A DNA stretch of 64,000 nucleotides from Angiostrongylus vasorum (taxonomy: Eukaryota > Nematoda > Chromadorea > Rhabditida > Metastrongylidae): positions 1,541,501 to 1,605,500 of the forward strand of contig JADANN010000462.1 of NCBI GenBank assembly GCA_018806985.1, written 5' to 3'. The number at the start of each line of letters is the position of its first letter. Position 1 is the stretch's first letter. Both the position numbers and the translations under genes were made by a program. The notes under the pieces were generated by a model. That model was not told the DNA's origin. It was given only the letters and a program-made list of their open reading frames with translations, and ran no database searches. Positions 23,226-41,035 of this stretch are shown in pieces.

Positions 23226-24240
23226 TTGTCACGGGTTAGGAATCATCATCATCATCATGGTTCGTAATTTTTTCTATCGCAAAGCTTTACGAAAAGGAGG
23301 TTTCACGACGAATCGGTCATTGCTATGATAACAACATTAGTTCACTTGTAATGATAAACGAGAAGCTGGTTTGCCGTGTAGATTATTTTGTTTTTGCTTA
23401 CAAAGCTATGGTAGTTCGATGAGACATAAGCGGAAATTTCCAACCGATGACTTCAAACAAACACATCCCAACAACCTTTATTGATTGGGATAAAAATGTC
23501 TAAAAATCTTTACCATCAAGTCACAAACTTATTCACTCCACCAAGGGAAATCTAAGCTTCTGAGTGCAAGAGGTCTAGTGAGCGCCCTTATTGAGGAGTT
23601 TCGTATCCCAACACTTCTAACCTATACGGAATTTGTTGTGTAATGTGTGATGAGCCAAAATCGCCTACATCGTTAACCAGTTCCGTCCACAAACGTTAAA
23701 GTTGTTGTGGCATTCTGCTGATTTTTCTTCCCTGATGTAGCGGTACGGCGAAAACTGAAAATGTTTGGATGCTTTCATCCGCTGAGCACAAAAAATATCG
23801 GCTGAACTTTCTTCTGTTGAGAAATTGCCTCCGTTTAGTGTTCTGTGCACAGAACCGCGGAATAAGCGTTTTCCGAGACATACTCTCGAATAACGCATAA
23901 CATGCACAAAACTCCGTTTATTTTGTCTATGTCTAAATTCACTCTTCCTCGCTTCTCACAATACGGTCAAAAAACAGGCTGAGAGAAAGGCGGAGCGAGA
24001 GGCTTGGTTGGTGCACTGGGAGACTTGCACCGAATTATTTAATAAAGTAAGGCGTTTCCTGTGTCCATCACTGTTCACCTTGCCACGCTGACGGCTCCTT
24101 GCATGGGATCCGAGGTCCACGTTCGCCACTTTCTGTGCTGAACAGGTCGTCAGATCCTTGATCAGCAAACGAGGAGGAATGAAAAAAGACAACCATCAGA
24201 GCGAACTCCAAGCCACCATATTTCTCCTTCTTTTGGAAGA

Positions 24241-24411
24241 ATGGACACGTTGGACTACAACTGGCATCCTATCGTCAACGTCCCCATTGACTGCAGCGAG
24301 CGCGCTCCGTTTCGTGAAATCGAGCGCCCCCCGACGGCCAGGACGCTCGATTCGCGATCGGACCACCCCCTTCGACCGGCAGGCACGGTGCAACCCGCAA
24401 GGGCCGCATGA
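24241..24411 (+). CDS. Short GC-rich ORF (56 residues) upstream of CDC6, doubtful
   Basis: An ATG-to-TGA frame encodes MDTLDYNWHPIVNVPIDC, then ERAPFREIERPPTARTL and an arginine- and alanine-rich end. The block is much richer in G+C than its flanks, like exon 1 of the CTDSPL2-like gene. It could be a short gene, the first exon of an unseen one, or a CpG-rich promoter region for CDC6, whose start is 207 bases downstream. I recognise no family. Confidence 0.25.
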   Translation: MDTLDYNWHPIVNVPIDCSERAPFREIERPPTARTLDSRSDHPLRPAGTVQPARAA

Positions 24412-24617
24412 GGGCGTGGCGTTTTCGGCCGGTCCAAGTTGAGTGCGTGTAATTTCCTAGCGCTTATGAAGTCATGTGTTTTACTTACGTATATGTAAAG
24501 TACAGTAGATGGTGTTCCCAAGCCACAGGTTCCTTTCATGGTCGTGGAAGTCATTTTCAATTAGTTCTGGAAATGGTTGAATTCGCGTTCGCTCTCATTT
24601 ACAGAAAGTTCTTGAAG

Positions 24618-27532
24618 ATGGTGCTAACAAGGTCGAGCAAGTCCAGTTCTCAAGAGAAGTCTAAGGTCCATTCTTCAAAAACAGTATGTCGTTTTTTATT
24701 GTTTTATATATATAAGTTGTTTTGGACGCGCGGCCATTCACAGCTGGTCATACAACAAATTTAGTTTGGCGCTATTTATAAAATTCTACAGCCTATCGCT
24801 GTATTATTCTCCTGCTACCCACTTTACATTTGTCCCACTTATAGTTAACTGCTCATTCTAGGCAGAAGCTAAGGCTGTGTCTTCTGTTGCAAGCACATCC
24901 GCTACTCGAACTTCGCCGAGAGTTTTGCCTCATAAAATAAATGCACGAGGTAAAATGTCCTTTTAGGCCTTCGGCATGCATAATTGTTCATTCATCACTT
25001 AAATGGCGTCACTCGTTACAAGTATTTTTTAAGGGAAAGGCGTAAAACCGTTATACGGCCGTGAACGAGAATTTTCCGTGATTTGTAGCTGGATTGAGAA
25101 GGCTGTTACTAATAGCTGTCCTCTCTCAGTTTACATTAGTGGCTCGCCAGGAACAGGTTAGTTTTTCAGTAATGACTGATTAGTGGCTTGCTTGATAGTG
25201 CAATATTTAATAAAGACAGTAGAAGTAAATTGAACGTGCAAAACTTGAGGGTGAGATTGGTGGGCGTTCGAGGTTTTGTAATTTATGTAAAAAAGGACAG
25301 TTGTATGATTTTATCGGCCTTCTATTTTACCTTCATATTTGCCATGTCTAATTCAATGCTGGTGTTTTGATCTTGTAAAGACAACGATGCTGAGATATTC
25401 GCAAAACTTGGACCCCGGGATAGATCGAAGCAGGATTACCCTTTCCGGGACCTCGCATACTACACACTGCACCACTGGGGGCCTTGCTTCGCGTTCCTCT
25501 CAGCGAATATCTCAGCATCGTTGTGCTTCTAAACAGTTTTCATATGTTTTATGTTCATCTCTTTCTTAGGTAAAAGTGCCACTATGAAACTCGTGTGTCA
25601 GTATTTTGGTCACCGTGTAGTCTCAACCATTTTGAACTGCGCTTCCATTCACACACAGTTCGAGATCATAAGGTCTATCCTTGACGCTGTAGGGGGTATG
25701 TTGTTAACGTTTACGTTATTATTCCTTGGATCTATTTGTAAAACATCGTTTCTCCATTTTTTTTTCTCTATTTACATGATTTCAGTCGTCAGCACGACCA
25801 TCGGTGCCAACTTTATCCACCACTTTGAAGGGATTGAAAAAACACTTGGTGCTTATTCTCGACGAAGTAGATCATCTTGCATCAAAAACGAATTCGTTTT
25901 TGTGCACCACATTTCAATGGCCACAGACAATAACAGCTAAACTGATAGTTATTGGTAAGATGTGAGGTGTCGATTTATCTGTTGGCCCACTTTGCACGTT
26001 TTCCGGGTTGACAAAGTGTATTACAGCATCTCAATTTCGCATCATAAGTACTTAGCGTGTAACGCAGTGGTCCGAGGCGCCCTGCAATATACACGGGATA
26101 GCTCCCCGGGCCCAAGAGCCACCAAGCCTTCCATCCCTCCGGGGTCGGTAAATTGGTACCGGTACCAGACTTGTCTGGGAGGATAGCAGCACTAGTTGGA
26201 TACGTCGGTAAGCCACCGCGAGTCATTGTAAAGGCCAGATATGCATTCAGTTGCCTCCAACGATGCTTAGTGAAGTCGGATGCATGGCGCATCCTTTCGG
26301 TATTGATCAACGCCGGGAGCTTTTAACTTTAAGTACTTATTGTATATTTAAGTACAGTGCCAATATCTTAACATGGATTAGTTGTTGTTCTGTCACAGTG
26401 CTAGCTCCACAATGAACCGTCACGTGGTCATTGTGCTCTGGTGAGCAGTCGTAATTGATAGTGTTAGTAAAGTAGAGAACGCAAATAGTGGTAGAAGTAC
26501 TCTAAGACCAGGGGAAAGTGCTAATAGGCTTTCGTAAGAATTAAGTCCTTTTTAGGTGATAGTATACTTCCTTTGTTTCAGGAATTGCTAACTCTATTGA
26601 TCTCACGGAACGATTGTTGCCGAAGCTAAAAATGAGCCAGCCTCCTAAAACGCTTGTTTTTGCGCCCTATTCAAAAGATGAAATAGCACAAATTTTAAAA
26701 AACAAGTTATCTGATGAATTGGGCTGTGCTATGGATCCAGCTGCGTTGGAACTGTGTTCCAGAAAGGTAGCTGCCATGAGCGGTGATTTACGGACAGCGT
26801 TCCACATTATGAAACAAACACAGTGAGGAATAAATTGTATCGTTCTGTTCTAAAAATATTTTATGTATTGCTTTTTTCCATAAGTATGTCATAATGTCAT
26901 GCTATACTTGATGCTTGATTTTAGTTCCGACGAACCAGGGACACCGCGTGGTTGTCGACAAGTGTTGGGGATGCTAAATAACATTTACTCATCACCACTC
27001 GCTAGAGCACGTCTTCCTCTTCAACCTCGGCTTCTGCTTGCTGTTGCAGTAGCTATGTCGTCCAATAAGGTTCTTTTTAAATTAAGTTGGATCAGAGGAT
27101 TGTTTTACCAGCATTCTTCTTAACATTTGCTTTATCTATTTAAGACCTTACTCTACAACTTTTCAAGAGTGTGCTTAATGTGGTTTCCATAACCAATGCG
27201 TATTCTCGTGCGTGTGATGTCGTGAAGGTACCGCGGCTGGAAGGGGAGGATTTTACAGCAGCTTTGCAAGTACTTGAAAGTCAGTCCTTCATTAAGGAGG
27301 ATTCCGGTGGGCAACTAGTACTACAGGTTTGCTTGTATTTTTCGTATCCCATTGTATGTAGTAACCACTGTGGTAAGCATCTTCCTATCGTGTTTATTAT
27401 TCTTAGCTATTATCAAAAGTTTCTTCCCCATTTAAAAAGTTTAGTGTTTCTTTTCAGGTGAATGCAGCCACTGCAAAGGCAGCTATTGCTGATAGTGTAA
27501 TGATTGCTCAAGTCAGTGAACTAAGTTTGTGA
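24618..27532 (+). CDS. CDC6: CDC6 replication licensing ATPase, nine exons
   Basis: CDC6 is the AAA+ ATPase that, with ORC and CDT1, loads the MCM helicase at origins in the nucleus. Exons: 24618-24683, 24862-24949, 25034-25156, 25570-25695, 25793-25954, 26582-26822, 26925-27069, 27168-27326 and 27458-27532; phases fit, giving about 394 residues. The short basic, serine-rich N-terminus (MVLTRSSKSSSQEKSK) resembles a CDK-regulated region. LYGRERE precedes Walker A, SGSPGTGKS, split by the third intron. Walker B is LVLILDEVDHL. Then come IANSIDLTERLLPKL (sensor 1 and arginine-finger region), KDEIAQILKNKL and SGDLRTAFHIM (sensor 2 region), and a C-terminal winged-helix part. Acceptors of exons 5 and 8 were chosen to keep frame; alternatives lie a few bases upstream. 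A poly(A) signal lies 61 bases after the stop. Introns 3 and 5 contain a fold-back element and a SINE. Confidence 0.94.
25372..25540. mobile_element. Short fold-back element FB1 in CDC6 intron 3
   Basis: AACGATGCTGAGATATTCGC at the left is exactly inverted at the right end. This small copy lacks most of the internal sequence of the FB1 family. Confidence 0.85.
26050..26330 (+). mobile_element. tRNA-derived SINE family A, copy 7, in CDC6 intron 5
   Basis: A forward copy: TAACGCAGTGGTCCGAGGC head, CACCAAGCCTTCCATCCC, a small GGTACC duplication, CTTGTCTGGGAGGATAGCAG and GTATTGATCAACGCCGG at the end. Confidence 0.88.
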
Positions 27533-27592
27533 ATATTGTTGAAATTTGCTCTTTATTGTCGTTATGATGGGAACAACATGGTTGGCTCAATG

Positions 27593-27598
27593 AATAAA
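27593..27598 (+). terminator. Poly(A) signal of CDC6
   Basis: AATAAA 61 bases after the CDC6 stop codon, followed by a T-rich run. Confidence 0.6.
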
Positions 27599-27734
27599 CA
27601 ATTCGATGTTTTTTTTGTTGGGCACCGTTGAATTTAGTCTTTTTCTATGACTACATTTTGTTTTATTTACCAATATTTACTTCACATATGTCAAGTCGTA
27701 ATACCACTTGACTTGTTATTAAGCGTGCTTACTT

Positions 27735-28089
27735 ATTTACTTGGGTACTTGAGTGGCCCATCCTCACTAGTTGTGTGGGCCCCAGCATAGCATATAGCAG
27801 TACCATTTTATCGGAGTTTTGCTGGTTTACCCATTGTGGTTCTCTGTAGTCCTGAGTTAGACAGACCAAAGTTTGCCTCAAAGGGATATTTCCACCATGC
27901 GACTAGTTTGATACCAGGACGGTGGTGGTTCCTGGTACTGGTTTACTCTTAGCTGGGCTTCGTGATGGAAACGCCAGACTCCTCAGCTTGGGAGATCCTG
28001 CAGGAGGGACGAGTACCCCAATGTACATAGCAGTTGAACACCCAGGAACACCTCCTAGCCACGATGTGGCGGTAAACCGTTGAGAGGTT
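27735..28089 (-). repeat. Interspersed repeat family B, copy 3
   Basis: A reversed copy filling most of the 810-base gap between CDC6 and NIP7, with GTGTGGGCCCCAGCATAG, CAGGACGGTGGTGG and an end in GGTAAACCGTTGAGAGG. Without it the two genes would be only about 450 bases apart. Confidence 0.85.
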
Positions 28090-28342
28090 ACATATCATTA
28101 CGCAAAAGAAAATAAAAAGCAAGTTACAAATGAACTTAGGAGGTACGACACCCTGAAATGTGTTTTTATATCAACCATTAGGACATGTGCTAGTGGTAGA
28201 GGACAGATTCTGTGATTCATGTGACAAGTGTTCGTATTCCCCATTACTTCAATACCCGCGCAGATTTCTTGAAAGGACTTCGTAAATTTCAGTTTTACAT
28301 TCCTTAACAATTGGGCTCTTGAAGTTAATACATGTTTTAGAA

Positions 28343-32744
<4,402 letters not shown>

Positions 32745-33089
32745 TTACTAGTTGCGATAGTCGTTCATTTTGTTGTCGTTGTTGTTGTTGTGGTTTCTGT
32801 TTGGTGAGTGTTAATTCATCCGTCAAGTTTTATTTCTACACTTATTGTTAACACCTGTTATTAACAAAGATGAGGTATATTGTGTAAATGTTATGTAGAA
32901 ATGAAATACTTGAGTGCATTAATCCCCATCGTTACTGTATTGGACCGCATTCTTTGTGAATCAAACATAAATTCTCGAAGACACTGTAGGCGAATGTGAC
33001 ATTTAAAATGACTTAAGAAGCCGAAAGATGAGCAAAGTACCGTTCTACCTTGGATGGTATGCTGCTACTTTAGTCTGTGTGAAAAACAG
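32745..33089. other. Spacer between the convergent genes NIP7 and MUS81
   Basis: Contains a short TTG run near 32770-32792 and AT-rich sequence; it should hold both 3' untranslated regions. No canonical AATAAA is obvious on either strand. Confidence 0.5.
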
Positions 33090-34116
33090 TTAATGTGAAA
33101 GTGCAGAAGTGAAGAACTTGCACATCTGCATGCTAAGGACAGAGTTAATCTCTGGTACAGCAGATGAAAGTGCAGCATCTGGTTTGGAAGCTCCATCTTG
33201 ACGGTAGAAACGTAGCATAGACACAAATGATGGAAAACGCCGAGCCACTATTTGTGCTCTATCAGATGACATTCCAGGGCATACCATTAATTGTCTAATC
33301 CACATGTCCTTCACTGTGTCTACATGAGTCTTTTTGGAAAGTTCTTGAAACTGGTCGAACTTCATTCCAGTTATCTGGGAACGAGCAGTCTTTGTTTTCA
33401 AGTACTCCGTAAGCCGGCATAAAAAATATGCACTATCCTGGGGGTTTTTGCTTCTTTGAATCATGAAACCATCTGTGACTAATGTAGTTGCCAGTGCCTG
33501 TTTGCTGGCACTAGAATCTGTAGTAGGTGGTCCCTCAACAAGATAAACACGATTCTTCATTGGTGATCGGCATAAACGTTGTTTTTGTTCTTCATATCGA
33601 CCCGATCGAATGCTTTGGTGCAAATCATTCCATGTTTTTCGTTCAACAATCCATTCTAATACCAATTCCGTGCCGTCAATTTTACGCAAAACCCATAGAT
33701 AATCGCCGACAGAAAGAGAACGCATCTCCACCCTATGATCTGAAGTTGTTAGGTATTCCACCACGGTATCTCTACTCGATATAGAATTATTTTCTCGAGA
33801 GTCTGCGATTAAAATCACCTGAAATCAAAATCATATGACTGCAATCTAGTAAATTATCAAGAGATAAAGTAACAAATCAACCAGCTTTCTTCTGGAATCA
33901 GCACGCAAGTTAGAAATTGTAAACGTTCGCTGGAGTAGTGTCAGCACAACAGTGATATCTTACTAGTGAAAAACGTTGTAGAAAATTGACACCAGGTTAT
34001 ATCGTTTAAACTTGCAATAGAAACTTCCCCTCTATGTTTAAAAACTTCTAAAATCTATAAAAATAAGAAAGAAGGAATCATCTCGAACCCTTGTATACCA
34101 CCATACCACTACCACA

Positions 34117-34179
<63 letters not shown>

Positions 34180-37100
34180 CAAATTGTGGTAGTAAATATA
34201 TATATAAATAAAGTAAATATATATATACATAAATTGTAAATATATATATATATATATACATACACGTATATATATGTATATATATATATATACACAAATG
34301 TATATATATAATGTACATATATATACGAACATATAGACGCGTATATATATGCATGTATATACGTATATAGACATATACTAAACGACAGTGATTGTGGTTG
34401 AGAGGGATGACACAGTTGAAAGTTTGATTACAGTTACATAAAATAAATAAACAAATATGCAAAATGGCTCACTTCGGCCTTCTCAGATGGTCTACAGACG
34501 GAAAAGTGCGTCTCTTCATAAGTGTTGTCTCCAACATCTGATACAGAAAGCATTTCAGCGTTCGCTTCCTCAGAGGAATATTGTTTAATCATTATATCAT
34601 CTACTTGATTAGACGTAACGGAAACTTGCGGCGCCTTGTTCTGTAGCATCACCTCTCCCTAAATTAAAACCCCACTGGATCGAAGTTTCATTTCAGCGAT
34701 GAATATGATTTATACCACATAAGGATCTTGAAGGAATTCCACAGAGAGAATCACAGAACAGTTGTGATGTTTTCGCACATTGAGTAAAAAGAACCATATT
34801 TACAAAGCAAGGAGTCTTTATACTAACATTTAGTATCTAATGCTTAAATATAAGTGGCTGCCTGATTTGACTTCTCATTTTTCGCAACACCACGCCACCA
34901 GACAGGAGTTGACATGCCGGCCGATTTGCCTCCCCTCTCCAGCAAACGACCCATCCTTTGTTGTTGTACTTTTCCGTCCATAAGCCGGTTTTCTAACTTT
35001 TTTTCGTTGGTTATTTCAGTATTTTCGCTTCCAACTTCTCACTTAATTTCTTTATGCATGGTCCATGTTTTGTAGCATTTCGAATGACTGAACTGCGAAT
35101 AATAACTCGCCCATTGTATAGCTACAGTCCCGTTAGCACTGGTTAGTCGGTTTGACAACGTATATAGGATATATGCTGGTATTCAGTTTTTCTTTTTTGG
35201 ATAAACATATCTCCGCTTTAATACGGAGGGTGTTGCAATCTACAGATCTCTGCAAATAAGATAGGAGCTATTTTACTCACGCAAGATGAAATGCCAATCT
35301 TTTGCAGTCCACGGAACCTGTTTCTAACGTTGCTTTTTATTAGTTTTTCGAAGATCTATTTCGGGGAAAACTTAAAATGAAAACAACACTTCTAAAAAGT
35401 TTCACATACCTTTTGGTCAGTAAATGGTTGTTATCTAATTTCGAATCACTATGCTGGGTCATAACTATGATTATGTAGTGAGTGTTTGCAAAAAAAAGTC
35501 CGACATATAGTTCATATGTGTTGTGAGACCGACGACCAAATGTGACAACAACTTAGTTCTATAGCAATGGCCTTTTTTTTCGTAACAAAACAGTTCGAAA
35601 TGTTTCGAAAACATGAATAAATACGTTGCAGAACAGAGCATGTGTGAAAACAAATAACCAGCGAAAGCATTAGCAAAAGCAATATACAGCACCACCACAC
35701 AGAAAACCACAGTTCTGCGTATAGTACGGCATCTCCAATTTCTGTTCGTTGAAGCAGGTTGGAGCTACGGATCCCTTCAATTACTTGCTTAGAACGGAAT
35801 ACCCCTAACATCGTACTTTCGACTGCGCGTTGAATAACGATGAGTGTGTTGTAAGAAAGATGTCATCAACAAGGCGAAGGTGGTGTAATTGCCAACCATC
35901 AGTTTTCGAAACAGTATTGGAGAGATGGTGTTGGATTGCCTTCCACGTTTCGCTGTTAATATCATTGTAGAATGGTGATATTTTGGTTGTGAAATTTTTT
36001 ATACAGCTCACGAAGAATATATAATGAGTAGGGCTTCCCAGAGCTTCCACGAATACTTCTATCTTAACTGAGTCAAAACTCTCTTTAAATTGATGGAAGT
36101 GAGAAATAGCGATCTTTTGTACTCTCGTGATACTTCAATGAATCTTGCTATCATGTTCGAAATACTGCTTGCTTACATGGCTGTCCTTCGTCCAGTGTTC
36201 AATCAATCCATTTTAGGATGACTCGAGTGAAAAGTTTGTAGACGACAGACAGCACGCAGAATGGGCGATAGTTACCGATATAGTGGATGTCATCCTTCCC
36301 TAGACGAGAACACAGTCTTGCTGATCTTCCATTGAATAAGAACCTTACATTCTAACAGATGTGTGGAGAGCCGAGCCAGTGCGTTTACGAGTAATGGCGG
36401 AAGGTTCTTCAGGTGTTCTGATCTTGTCCTGTCCGGATGTGGTGCTGTTCGATTTTCCACCGACGAAATAGCATGTCGGATTTCAGAAGGGGAACCGATG
36501 GTAGACATATCCATCCTCCTTTATTTCATATGACGGAAGGTGGACGTGGCTGTCAAAGAGATCTGAGTAGTAATCGTGAATGATTTTCTCCACTGCCTTT
36601 CTGGAAGCTGTAATTGTTACGTCTGGGAAAGGAGTGCAATCATATTGGTTCCGTAATTGGTGAAGCTTCGGTGGGTTTTGTGAATGCTTTTTCCCCAACC
36701 TGTGCAGCTTCAACCATAACTGCTGCTTTTTCTCTCCTTAAGGTCTTCTTTATCGCCTGTATGCGTTGTTTTGTAAACTCGAGGATGAGGTGGCGGTTGC
36801 CTGTAGCTCGTATTCCACGCTAGCGTATCAGCTCGAGTGTTTCTGGCTTGGTGACTTTCAAACTCTCAGCTCGCATAACGCTAATGTAAAGATATTGAAT
36901 GAGCTGATCATATTCCTCGTCGATGATATCAAGGACGGCATATTCCCAATAGCCGACTAATGAATCGAATAAGTTCCAGTTTATGGTGGTTTTGGGACTT
37001 TGGTTTTAGAATTTAGAGGCTTTTTTCTCCTTTCCGCGAGAAATGGAATCTTGCGCGGAGGCGATGGCCTGATGTCGTGAAGAATTTTGGACCAACAGCG

Positions 37101-40100
37101 ACATCGGTTATGCAAAGCCTTCGATTTACTACGATGTGGTCTATTTCGTTGCGGTACTCTCCAATGGGGGGACTCCCGCGTCCAGCAATGCAAGTAAGCG
37201 TGCACTGTAGGCACAAATCGTCACCTTAGTCCTGCATCCTGTAATGGCCTTAAGACTTCAACAGTCTCTTCGTACTCGTCCTACCCAGTGTTACCATATC
37301 GGAGATCTTCAGATGGATGAGACCTACCTGTTTTACCGTGTTTAGAATTTGGTATCCATGTGTAGCTTGCTGAGCTCTGAACGTGGGACTAGGTATGAGT
37401 AGATGGGGGTGGTTATCTGCTGGAGGTGACTCTTAACCGCCTCCCATATACTTTCCTGCTACCTGACTGCAGGATCTGGCCGAACTGACTCGCATAATAC
37501 AATCCGCAAAAGACGACACACCCACGCAAGAATGCATAGGGGGCATCCTCATAAACACGGAAGAAAGGTATGTGGCAAATCGGCTTATCACAAACAAGGG
37601 GTCCATCACCTGAATCCACCTGCGTCTTAGGGAAGCAAAAGTCGCTCTTGATCCGCGATTAACCCGTTCTCCGCCATCTGGAGACGTGTCAGGTTGCCTC
37701 GCAACTAACCATAAATACCTCTATGAAAGAGATCCGTGGTGCCGGTGTGAACTGATATCAACCATCCTTACGGATTTATGAGTTGATCACTAATCGTTGA
37801 TTTCATGTGGCACCGCATCTAATCGATTCCTAATTTTTTCCGCATGCACCATGATCTGAAATTAACTCATGCCATCCAAGCTGCCGATCCCCTTGTTCCT
37901 TTCAAGATTTGTGCCAAGTTTCGTGCAACAATTCATTTTTTTCCTCCCTTTAAATCATACATTGCGATAGTTACATAGTTCAGTAATTCTAAAATATACT
38001 TCCGAGTTGATTACCACTAAAGTGCGTAGCCTCCCAACGGTTTACAGCCTCATCGTGGCTGGGAGGTGTTCCTGCGTGTTGGGCTGCGATGTACAGCGGG
38101 AGACTCATCCCCTGGCAGGGTCTCCAAAGCTGAGAAGGAGTCCGGCGTTTCCATCAGGAAACCTAGCTAAGAGTAAACCAATACCAGGATCCACCACCGC
38201 CCTGGTATCAAAGTCGCATGGTGGTCAATTTCGCTCTGATCCACGAGGGCTGCGACTCCTGTGATGGTGAAGACCTAGGACAGACTTTGGCCAGGCTGAC
38301 CTCGGGACTCCAGGGAGCCATAATGGCTTAAACAGCAAATCTCCGAAAAATGGAGATTATACTGGGGCCCGCACAACCGGTGAGGACGGGTCATTCAAGT
38401 ATCAAGTATCAAAGTGGGTAGCAAAAATCTTTCTTATTTCATTAATATGTGTAACGATGCTAAAAAAACTCGCTAGTATTTAATGCGAACTTACATCTTT
38501 TTCAGGGTACATCCTGCCACTTCGTTTGCTTAATCTAGCTGTTCTATTTGTAGGTGGCCGCATTTCTATAGAACCACTTTTTTTAGCAGCTTCAATAAAA
38601 CGGATGAAATCCTCTGAACAATGGGATAAATTAAAACCATGCAGTAAGAACAAGGCTCTGCCGTCCTTTTTCATAAAACCAATCATTTTAAATAATGTGT
38701 AAGGAAGCATTTTTTACAACCGCTCACCATTTTCCAAATCTTTGATAATTTTGAGATCAAGAATTGGAGACGATGCACATGCAGCTTCCCATGCTAAATA
38801 GCAACGAGCAGCAAGTGCTTCGCCAATGCCTGTAATTATTAGCGTAATTATAAAATGTGGCGTACAGTAATTCTTCCACCATTCTAAGCACTTATTGTGT
38901 TTTTTAGCACTACTTCGAAATTCCCTTAACACATTCTGCACGACATGAATGGTTGGAAATAACTGCGTCACTTATATTTAATACATAGAGTCCTACGTTT
39001 GAATTCACACTGCATGTTTGATAAAAATTTTCCTCGTCGCACGCGCTATGAGTTGATGTCAAGTTACACCAGTTGATCCGCCCTCCCACCCCCTTCCCCT
39101 GACCAGCATCACTTACTGTACTGTTAGGTCCACAATCCGGTTTTTTCTACGGACGTTGTTGGAAGTTTTGATTCTTTTACTTTCCATGTATTGTCTAAGT
39201 TCTTCCATTCATTGTTCCACACCATGCTTTTTAGAAAACTTCGAATCTTTGTGCATTATGAAAAGACTCGCCCGTTACACAACTACGGTGTGGTCTTGTA
39301 GACTTGGATGGCCCATTTTCACCGGTGGTGCGGGATGCACTATAATTTTCGTTCGTTTCTCTCGCGCAATCGTCATCCATAGTGATGCTGTGCTTCAAAC
39401 GTTGTAACGTCCGCCAGGCCCATTTCGAATTCATAGAAGCGTTTCTACCTGCGAACGCAGAAGGTTGATGCTAACGACAAACAAAACACGTCCACCTGTC
39501 GTTGGATGGTCTTCCAATAAGAGGCTTGCATTCATTTGAAGTCCCTCTACTATTCTTTTCATCTGTTTCATCTGTTCTTCTCATTGTGTGACCGTCCCGT
39601 CCCATCTGTGCTTCACTAGCGATGCATATTATACAGGATCCGGAAGATGAGATAGGTTTCGAATATCTGAGCTGCGCATTACGGCTAGACGTTGTGAGTG
39701 CCGGTTAAATTTACGAAGGCATTGTTCAAGCACTCTGGAAGGCACTGCGCAGATTCCTTGACATGGTTGAAGTACCAGCCCACACTTCTGCTACGTAACA
39801 GAGCTCTGGGAGGACCACTAGATTGAAAAGGTGGGCGTAGAGTTCTGGTTCCGCTAGTTAGTTGGTGGCTTTTTCACAGGAACGAATGCAGCCCATTCTG
39901 CTCTCCATCTTATGTCTAATTCCTCCTTCACATTAATCTCCATGTTCAGTGAACATCCACGATATACGTACTACATGGTCTCACGGTTCTATCAGCATTT
40001 GTCAGTTTGTTTGCCAACACATGTAGAATACATGTTGGTATTTTTTGTATCCACCGACTCCATATGACAACCATGATTCATGACTGTGAATGAAAAAGAA

Positions 40101-40996
40101 AGAACAGTCTTCTATAACTAGAAGACTTGAGAGGTTGGGGACATGAGAGATTAGACAATAGAGTTCACTCTATTTCTCTAGTTGTATATATGCTCTGTAT
40201 GATGCTATTTGGGCTGGAACAGCCCAATGGTTAGTGAGGCCATCGAACAACAAGCAAAAGCTCTACTTCGATCCCCACCCCAACGCTCTCCTCCAATCCA
40301 CGTGGGAACGTCCCAGCCTAACTATCTCAAGATAGCAAGTACAGTTGACTCGACCAGCACTTTACGATACTCATAAAGAAGGCGAAATCCTCGAACAGCA
40401 ACTGTAACAACCCACGAAATGACCGAAGACCACTATCGACGATGAAGGCGACGGAAACGAATCGAATGAAGAAAGTACTAGGATTCGCACAGTAGTGTGA
40501 CGACGGGTCACGTAAAATTAAAAAACAGTGCTGCTATTCACTGTGTGTTAATATGTCCCACCGTACAACCACATCATTTTTTTAGCATTTAGAGGTGCTT
40601 CGCAGCTCATGCTAAGCCTAATAAGGGATTTTTTTATACCCGCTCCATCGTTCAGAACGAAGGTCCACCGTACCGCTTGGAATTAAGTACCACTCAATAA
40701 CTAGCAGCCTGGCCAAAGTATGCCCCAGGTCGTCACCACGACAGGCAGTCGCAGCCCTTGTGGATCAGAGGGAGATTTGCCACCACGCGACTTTGATACC
40801 AGGACGGTGGTGGATCCTGGTATTGGTTTACTCTTAGCTAGGTTTCCTGATAGAAACCCCAGACTCCCTCTCAGCTTGGGAGACCCTGCCGGGAAGATGA
40901 ATCCCTTCGATGTACATCGCAGTCCGACACCCAGGAACACCTCCCAGCCACCATGAGGCGGTAAACCGTTGGGAGGACATACATATACATATACAT

Positions 40997-41035
<39 letters not shown>

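Larger units (their letters stand above)
21346..24240. other. Gene-poor stretch before CDC6
   Basis: Holds an imperfect duplication (22478-22730) and one SINE copy (22950-23225). Short ORFs elsewhere show no family motif or splice framing. Confidence 0.4.
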
